Assembly (NCBI GenBank): GCA_013397075.1
Contig: VWZS01007633.1
Coordinates: forward strand, 162,424-226,423
Origin: Rhabdornis inornatus
Lineage: Eukaryota; Chordata; Aves; Passeriformes; Rhabdornithidae
Direction: 5' to 3'
DNA length: 64,000 nt
Shown piece after piece: positions 57,078 to 64,000 of the stretch. The notes below the pieces were generated by a model. That model was not told the DNA's origin. It did not search any database and was given only the letters and a program-made list of their open reading frames with translations. Made by a program: the position numbers and the translations under genes. Numbering within the stretch: the stretch's first letter is position 1; every line of letters begins with the position of its first letter.

Positions 57078-59651
57078 ATGAGTGCTGAAGAGATTCTGGT
57101 GCATGCAGTAGAACTTGGAAAAAATTTCTGCCTCTATTTTGATGGTAATTAGAGCATTTAATAACCTTTTCTGTTTGAATGCTGATTTAACACAATTCCT
57201 TTATCAGTCTGATTTCACTTAACTTTCCCATAAACTTCAGTTTTAAATGCTGTTAGCCAAGTATCTGAGTCAGGGGAATATTTGCTGCTTATACAAAAAA
57301 TTCTGGGAAAGGGCACTCAAAAGTGTTGGAATACTGGGGGTGGACTTGGGGTGAATGAGTAATTTCCAATTTTATAGAAAAAAGTCAGTTAGAAAACAGT
57401 TTCTTCTTTAAAAGCAATTTGTGATGAGTTCTTCTTGTCCTTTTGCTCACTTAAAGGCACCAATAAAACCAAAAATTTGCATGCAGTTATTAGACTTAGA
57501 GTGACATTCTCACCCTTTTAAATAACCCTAAACACACATTTTGTGTGCCTCTGGTTTGGTGGTGACTCCAGTTCTCAAATGACTGGGTTTTCATTTGTTT
57601 TGCTCCAGATAAACCCTGTCAGTAGTGACAGCAGCTCAGCCTTGGTGGCACGGGGCTCTGGGAACACGTAGGTGGCTGCCTGGGCACAAAGTGACTTTTT
57701 TTGTGGGGGCAGAGCTTAATGTTGTTTTTCTTTCCTTTTTTTTCACTGCTCACTTGGAACCAAGACGACGATGGTAAGCTGAGAACTCATCTTTTATGAT
57801 TTTGTTACTCATTTCACACTTACTAATGCAGAGAGGACAAGTTACAAACTGAGAGTAGCTGGAAAAAAAAACAAAAAAAAACAGAGCTACAGTTCACTGT
57901 TCCTTCTGATCCTGATATTATTTTAATTCCTCATAAGACACAGGGTAGTGGCTTCCCTGACAGCACCTTTCAATGCTCTTTAATTGTTGAGCAAAAGAGA
58001 ACTGATGCTTCTGAATTCTGATTAACAAACACAGCAGCTTTTCTTGCTTATATAAATAAACTTCTGTATTCTGGGAAACCTGCTTCAAGCAGAGGTGTAA
58101 AAGATGATGTGTCCTTCCTTTTGTTTGATGTTATTCTAAGAACTCCTTTCACGTGACATGCCAGGATTAAGCTGACAGCAAACTGTCAAGACCTGAGGAG
58201 ACAACAGCTAAAATATGAATATTTTTGCTTTATCATTCCTGCAGAGCTGGAGTGTGATGCCCTGTGCAAGGAGAAGACTCTGCACCGAGTGCTGAGGAAT
58301 GTGAACAGCCAACTGCTCGTGGTGCGCCCCGACCTGAACGTGGCAGCCTTTGAGGATGTGACAGACCAGGAGATGCAATCTGGTAATTTCCAAACACAAA
58401 CCATCACCACTGCTCTGCTGCTTCATCCTGGAGGTGGTTTTGTTCTTTGTAATCATCCACTCAATGGTGGCACTGAGAACAACAACTTAAAACTTCATTT
58501 GCAAGAATGAAACTGAGCTGAGAGCGTAATTTTGTGTTTTGGGCATTGGTGATGGATGAGATTTCTGGGTTAGACCAAAGCCTGCAGGATGTCACATGCA
58601 GAAAAAGGGCTCTTAAGATTTTTGCTTGGCTCTGATCACAAAGTTCTTAATTCTCCTCTTTTTTAAATGCTGGATTACAAAAAAATCACTTTAAAATTTA
58701 AACAATGCATTAGCACTAAAAGGTCTTACTTTCTCCTAATAATATTAGCTATAAACATAACAGTTTTGGCTTTGGCTTTTTGGGGTACTTCAGCAATTTA
58801 TTTACAATTAACTCTGTTAATTGACCATATTTATTTCTGGATCACCTATATCCAGCCATGCTCTGATTTACAGACAGCCACTTCCACGTGCCACTCTCAC
58901 TTTCTGCAGGCACACAAAAGGATGTGATCCCTCCCCACACTGCTTGGTGACTTCAGCAGCTTTTGTGCTGAGCAAAGCACAACCACAAGCCATAAAAATT
59001 CAAGTTCTGGCTCTTGCCAGGAAAAAATATCCTGGCAAGACAGCCAGAGTTGCCAGGGGATGGTAAAGCATCACTGAATTCAGTTGTTGCAGCTGCCCTT
59101 GAGCAGGTTATCAATAATGATCCATTTATTTCCAGGCAAAGGGATGCATTTCAGCATTCACTGCTACAAAACCACCACACCCTTAGCAGGAATGCCCGTG
59201 GCTTTCAGTGTCCAAGTGGAAAACAAAAGTTATTACATGTGTTGTGAGAAGGAATGTGGAGAAATGATCGTTAGATTCAAGGTAAGGATCTGCTTCCCTC
59301 TCCTCATCTGTACAAATTCAACAGGCAGAATGAACAACTCAGAGCTGGAATAAAACTGCTCAGGGCTTGTGCTGGGATTAAACTGTTCCCTTTTTCCTTC
59401 CTCAGGAAGGAGAAGTTCCCAAAGAAATTCCTGGTGAAAGCAACATCATCTTTTTCAAAAAGACATTTACATCGTGCTGCTCCAAAGCATTTAAGTTTGA
59501 ATACTCAATGGAACGAGGGATGTTCTTGGCCTTTGAGGAAGAAGGCTACTTGAGAAAATTAATCCTGAAGAAACTGCCAAAAGATGAAGTGGATGAAACC
59601 ACAAAGATGAGTTTATCTACATTCAGTGAGAATGAAAATCACAACCTATGA
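57078..59651 (+). CDS. IL18: interleukin-18 precursor
   Basis: A pro-inflammatory IL-1-family cytokine made without a signal peptide and activated by caspase-1. Coding exons 57078-57144, 57765-57773 (9 nt), 58245-58382, 59136-59281 and 59406-59651 join in frame to 606 nt, 201 aa, slightly longer than chicken IL18 (198 aa from memory). The propeptide is short and acidic (residues 18-30, CLYFDDDDELECD). The likely caspase cut is after Asp30 (LECD|A), matching the LESD|Y site of human. The mature beta-trefoil carries the bird-typical stretches RVLRNVNSQLLVVRPDLNV, MPVAFSVQVENKSYYMC and ESNIIFFKKTFTSC. The C-terminus (TTKMSLSTFSENENHNL) is divergent. The acceptor at 57070 is 7 nt before the ATG, so an upstream noncoding exon must exist. 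Confidence 0.97.
57765..57773 (+). CDS. IL18: IL18 9-nt microexon
   Basis: acgacgatg flanked by a pyrimidine-rich tract ending in AAG and a consensus GTAAGC donor. It adds exactly three codons (Asp-Asp-Asp across the junctions) and keeps the frame whether included or skipped. Human IL18 has a comparable 12-nt exon whose skipping gives a known isoform. Position next to the caspase site makes alternative use meaningful. Confidence 0.75.
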
Positions 59652-59768
59652 TGGAACACTTCAACAGTTTTAAAATACAGTTTGCTTTTTTATAAAAGAA
59701 ACTTTCATCTTTCTTTATTCAAAACAAGTCAGTTTTATGCTTTAACTGCTGTCAGTACTTATTTAAAA

Positions 59769-59774
59769 AATAAA
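59769..59774 (+). terminator. IL18: candidate poly(A) signal of IL18
   Basis: AATAAA 118 nt after the IL18 stop; a second is at 60554-60559. Confidence 0.6.
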
Positions 59775-60864
59775 TGCAAGTTCCTGGCAGAAAAGCCAAG
59801 AATGTTTTGCAGTCAGATAGAAGAGAATTACACACTGAAGAAACAAGAATATGAATGTCTATATAGTGCTGTAGAATTTGATCCCCAAAATCTTTAATGC
59901 CTGTTGACCAAACAGCTTTTGAATTAGGTCTGGACTTTCACATTCCCAAAACTCTCAGCTAATGAATTTCTCACCCAAGTAGCTTAAACACCACATCAGC
60001 TGCATCCTTTGTGAGGAAACCTCACTCACTTGCCATGAGAGATGCTCAGCTTGCCCAGAGGGACTTACCCATGACTCACCACCTGCACCCTCCTCCTCCT
60101 CCCTGGGACAAAATAACACATGCTGGCATTAAAAACCAACCATAAAAACACAGCTCTGTTCTGACCACAACACTAACAAAAAATTGGCCAGCTTTTGCTG
60201 CAGCTACCTGCTTTTGCTAATAAGTAAAACTTCCAATCCATACTTAAGAAAAATCAGAAAGTCTTGCAGAATCCAAACAGCGACTTGGTCGTTCTGTTCA
60301 TTGCATAATCACTGATGGTAAACAAATTCTCTTCCTCTCACTATTAATAGTGTCACAAAAGTACCATGAGAATGTGGAGAGTTTTCCATTCCTTAGCACT
60401 GTGAAAGTCAAGACAGGATGAAGCAGAAAAAAAAAAACCACAATCTCAGTTCCCCCCTAAAAAATCCCTAAAAGAACAGAACATTCCCTCAGCCTCCTCT
60501 TCATCGTATTTTCAGTCACACAGGACAACCAACACACACAAGAGTATTTAGAAAATAAATCTCAAAAAAAGTGTTGCAGATGACACTTTTATTACCTGCA
60601 TGATAAAAACTCTGAAAGTCGAATGTTCCTAAAGTCAACCTGCAAAAGTATTTTTATTCTACGCCAATCCTTGTTGTTTTTTCTAAAGGACATTATTTAT
60701 TCTTGTATTAAGTCAAGTCTAAGTCACCTCTAAGTATTAATTCATACAAATATTCTGTGTTTTATGAAGTAAGGCAGAGCAGACCTATCTGCAGAGAAAA
60801 GATTTTAGGCAGCCCAAAAGCAGTAAAAATGGTTCAGAAGCACACACAAAATTTCTGTAAATTC

Positions 60865-60870
60865 TTTATT
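60865..60870 (-). terminator. SDHD: candidate poly(A) signal of SDHD
   Basis: Minus-strand AATAAA about 456 nt beyond the SDHD stop; another at 60588-60593. IL18 and SDHD are convergent here, so the alternative distal sites of the two genes come within tens of bases of each other. Confidence 0.5.
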
Positions 60871-61325
60871 GCATGGATTAAGAAAAAAGTATTCCCTTTT
60901 CTACATCAACTCCCAGGGCCCAAAGAGTTACAGGGTCTGCCTTGCACACTGATGTTAGAAGAAGCAGTTCAGTTTTCCACATGCCAAACTTGTTTTACAG
61001 AACAGGAAACCAACCAACAGTTAGAAAAACACTCATTAAAGCTGGTATTACAAGGAGAGTTCCCTTTAGCTATGCAAGTCTGCCACTGATGCAATTCATC
61101 CATCTCAATTTACAGTGCAGCTTGAATCCACTCACTCTCACTGGACATTTTCCAGTTAAATCTGTTTAGGAATCTGTTTTTTCTCTATACATTCTGAACT
61201 AGCTCTGAGCCCCCTGCAGGCTCACTGGGGACCCTTGGCTGTTCCTTTGCTGTGCAGGAGGTTGCTCACAAGCTGATGAAGCAGAGGCAGCAGAGGACAA
61301 TGGTGTGTGCTGGGGCTGGGGCTCC

Positions 61326-63937
61326 TCAGAGGCTCCAGAGCATGGCCACAGCCTTGCAGATGCCCACGTCCTGGTAGTTGAAGCGGCAGAGGCCAGCGAA
61401 GGTCAGGCCAGACAGGATGTACAGCCCCACGTTGGCCACTTTATTGGGCACATCTCCATGCACATAATCAGTAATTACCTGGCCCAGACCCCTAAATGAG
61501 AGAGAAAAGCTCAAATCAGCAAAGTTCACTCACTGCAATCCATCTGCTTTGCAACTTGCTTTTCTCCCCCTGCTGCCATTCCTGGAGAATGCTCAGTTCC
61601 CACCCAGAAAGAGGATGAATCTATTTCAAAAACAAAACAAAACATTCTATTGAAAATACACAGATTGGCTCAGAGTTTTCGTGGGGAAACCAAGCACTGA
61701 CCACAGCTCTCCACACGATAGAATCCTTGGAATCTGCCTTCTTATCTGACTTCCAAGGAATGGAAAAGAGGAAAACCAAGGAAATATGTGGGACCAGCCA
61801 CTGTCACAAATACAATGGGTATGCATATAGATTAGAAGAATGGCAACTAAAGAAATTAGCATATTTTCAGTTTTTTCTACATCTGGAAGTGAACTCCTGT
61901 CCGGATTTGAATGAGACACAGGATGAACACAAGACACAGGATGCTTGTTTTGGGAAAAAGCTCCCAGTCAGAGCAAGGAAAGTGCAAGAATCCCTGGCAC
62001 AAACTCCTAAGGACAAAACTGAGGTTTAAGAAAACCTGGCACCCTCAAAGTACCAGGAAAATCTGCTTTATCCTTGTGGCAAGGATCTCCCAAACCTCAG
62101 CAAGGTGGATGCTGCCAGTCTGGCCAACCATGTAACTGGATCCACTCCTAATTAGTCTTCTGCTCTCATTAAGGATGACAGCAGAACTACACTGAGCAAA
62201 CATCCATCCAGGAATAAAGGAAATAATCATCCAGGTCTCCTTAGTGGAATATTTGCTGTGAGCTCTCTATTAAGCAGAACCTCATCACCACTGAGATGTA
62301 CAAAGCCAGTGCACAGAGCTTTAGAGGCAGAATATTTCTGTATTATTTTTATATAGATCTGTCCTCTTTCATTTCCCACAACACTGGTTCTTCCACAGGT
62401 TAAAAACATCCAGGATTCTACACTTCCAGGGGCAAGGAAGTGCTCCTAAGGGTAAGATACTACAGAGTTTTTATGGATTCTTTTTCCGAGTGAGAGAACA
62501 GTGTGAGAAAGGAAGGCCAAAGTACAACTGTCACTGAACGTGGAGAACCAAGGACTTTTCCCAGATGTTTTACACCAGACCAGGATGAGGTTTGGAGCCA
62601 GCAAACCTTCTTTCCTGTGAGTTGAGCCCTGCTGTGCTTACCAGTGGCCATGCAGGGTGAGGGCTGCAGCCAGGGAATAATCCACAGCCGGTCCAGGGCA
62701 CAGGTAGGCTGCAGGGAGCAGCCCCAGCAGCAGCACACTGACAGCTCGCTCCCCTGTCCAGTGCAAAGATGCAGCCTTGGAACTGCCTGCAAGGAGAAAC
62801 ATTCTCAGGGAAAAGCCCCTCTGCCAAGGGCTGAAGGGGTGGCTTTGGTATCTGGAGTGTTTGCAAACCAAAACCCAGCCTGAGCAATGCTTGGAACAGA
62901 CAACGGGAGCATCAGCAAGGCTGAAACCATCAAGAATTGACTCTATGAAATTATCAGTGCAACACCCTCAAAGTGCTCAACTAACACACAGGTATCTTCC
63001 ATCCACTAAACCAAAACGCAAATGTTTTCCTTTGTTTTGGCACGTTTTTGAAGAAAAGACATTTAGAAAGTGCCAAGACAAGGAAAGCAAAGGATCTGAA
63101 GTTTGGACTTGGGCAAAGTGCAAGCTGAAGCGCAATGAACTGGTAACAGTGCTGCTGAAAGTGAGGGTACACACACTCCTCACAGCCTGAGGCACCACAA
63201 CACCACGATTATTTATCACAAATAACATCTCTGCACAGTTACTGCCTACCTAACAACACTCAGCATGTCACAACTTTTCCTCTAAGTCCATGGGTATCTA
63301 GGATTATTTTTTCCTTTGCTGGTAACACTCGTAACCCTACATCACCCAACAAGACACCAAGAAAAGCACTGTACCATGTCTAAATCTCTTCTGTTCTTTG
63401 TTACAGCTGTCACTTAAAATCTCCTAAGTGGCCTAAAAAAAATGATAGACTCAGACTGGTTTGGGATGGGAGGAACCTTAAAGCTCATCTTGTTTTTAAG
63501 TCCCTGTATGGCCACTGGGTACCACCTCCATCACCTCTGCCCTTTATCCCTGCACCACTGTTGGTCCCTCAGAGCACCCGAGCCAAAATCTGGTCCTTTA
63601 CAACCCACTCTTAAATCACAGAGTATTCAGAAGTTGGAACAGACCTTAAGGATCATCTAATCCCAACGCGTGCCATGGGCAGGATGCCTTGTGCTAGACC
63701 CGGCTGCTCGGACTCCATCCAGCAGTTCCAGGCATGAGAAAAGAAGATTTCCTGATCCCGGGAAAACGAGACTCCCGCACACAAACACAGACAGACAGAC
63801 AGACAGACAGACGGACACAGGCAGGGCCGTACCGTGTCCCTGGGGGGGCGGGCCGTGGCTGTCGCGGGCCGGGGCGCAGCGAGCGGCGGCGGCACCGAGC
63901 GCGGCGGGGCGGCGGAGCAGGGCCGTGCCCAGGAGAG
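61326..63937 (-). CDS. SDHD: succinate dehydrogenase cytochrome b small subunit (complex II), partial at 5' end
   Basis: A membrane anchor of mitochondrial complex II, contributing to the heme b and ubiquinone sites. Minus-strand exons 63937-63833 (exon 2), 62786-62642 (exon 3) and 61491-61326 (exon 4) join in frame; exon 1 with the start codon lies beyond 64000. Exon 2 encodes an Ala/Arg/Pro-rich presequence segment (LLGTALLRRPAALGAAAARC) and joins as HG|SSKAASLHW, aligned to HHSGSKAASLHW of human. Three membrane helices follow: SVLLLGLLPAAYL, YSLAAALTLHGHWGLGQV and LYILSGLTFAGL. The residues equivalent to human Asp92, His102 and Tyr114 (in AVDYS, LTLHGHW and ITDYVHGD) are present. The last residues AVAMLWSL match the mammalian end. 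Antisense CR1 copies lie in intron 2. Confidence 0.95.
63435..63535 (-). mobile_element. CR1 fragment in SDHD intron 2
   Basis: gactggtttgggatgggagg followed by aaccttaaagctcatcttg resembles the antisense CR1 3' end; it is diverged. Confidence 0.6.
63608..63705 (-). mobile_element. second CR1 fragment in SDHD intron 2
   Basis: gttggaacagaccttaagga, tcatctaatcccaac and gtgccatgggcaggatgcct match antisense CR1 3' sequence. Confidence 0.75.
63779..63818 (+). repeat. (ACAG)n microsatellite
   Basis: Seven to eight acag copies in SDHD intron 2, 15 nt from the exon 2 donor. Confidence 0.9.
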
Positions 63938-64000
63938 CTGCGGGACAACGGGGACAACGGCGTGAGCGTGGGGATCCCGCACCCTCCGGAGGTCCCAAGC

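Noticed and set aside
63657..63998. Open frame beginning near the window edge as SDHD exon 1
   Set aside because: A clear acceptor (tcccgcag) precedes exon 2 at 63937, and the upstream part does not resemble an SDHD start; it is intron read-through.

Overview
The window is nuclear DNA of a bird, probably a songbird. The gene order PLET1-PTS-BCO2-TEX12-IL18-SDHD is the conserved vertebrate block found at human 11q23, and in chicken (from memory) on microchromosome 24. The interspersed repeats I recognise are CR1 LINE 3' ends, typical of birds. The sequence is rich in GC minisatellites, as expected of an avian microchromosome. No prokaryotic, viral or CRISPR system is present. The assembly has two N gaps (7272-7327 and 30259-30767) and single Ns at 6568, 7006 and 41106.

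Layout. 1-18.7 kb: no protein-coding gene that I can support; it is packed with tandem arrays (2.1-3.35, 6.38-6.56, 6.9-7.4, 7.9-8.1, 10.67-10.9, 13.89-14.43 and 17.86-18.13 kb), one probable solo LTR and one CR1 fragment. 18.72-22.9 kb: PLET1, plus strand, 4 coding exons. 26.55-30.2 kb: PTS, minus strand, 6 exons, with its CpG-rich promoter lost in the large gap. 31.99-46.4 kb: BCO2, minus strand, 12 exons, carrying a single-base deletion in exon 3. 50.5-52.3 kb: TEX12, minus strand, 4 exons. 55.6-59.8 kb: IL18, plus strand, 5 coding exons including a 9-nt microexon, and a putative TATA promoter with a long AUG-free repetitive leader. 60.9-63.94 kb: SDHD, minus strand, exons 2-4; exon 1 lies beyond the window.

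The genes are not an operon and act in separate pathways. PTS makes the tetrahydrobiopterin precursor. BCO2 cleaves carotenoids in mitochondria. SDHD anchors respiratory complex II. TEX12 builds the synaptonemal complex. IL18 is an inflammasome cytokine. PLET1 is a GPI-anchored surface glycoprotein.

The strongest unusual observation is the BCO2 frameshift. Every other exon of the gene joins in frame and the total is exactly one base short of 576 codons. It is either a true loss-of-function allele, which would matter for carotenoid coloration, or an assembly error. Exon boundaries were worked out by hand from splice signals, reading frame and remembered orthologues; no alignment was run.
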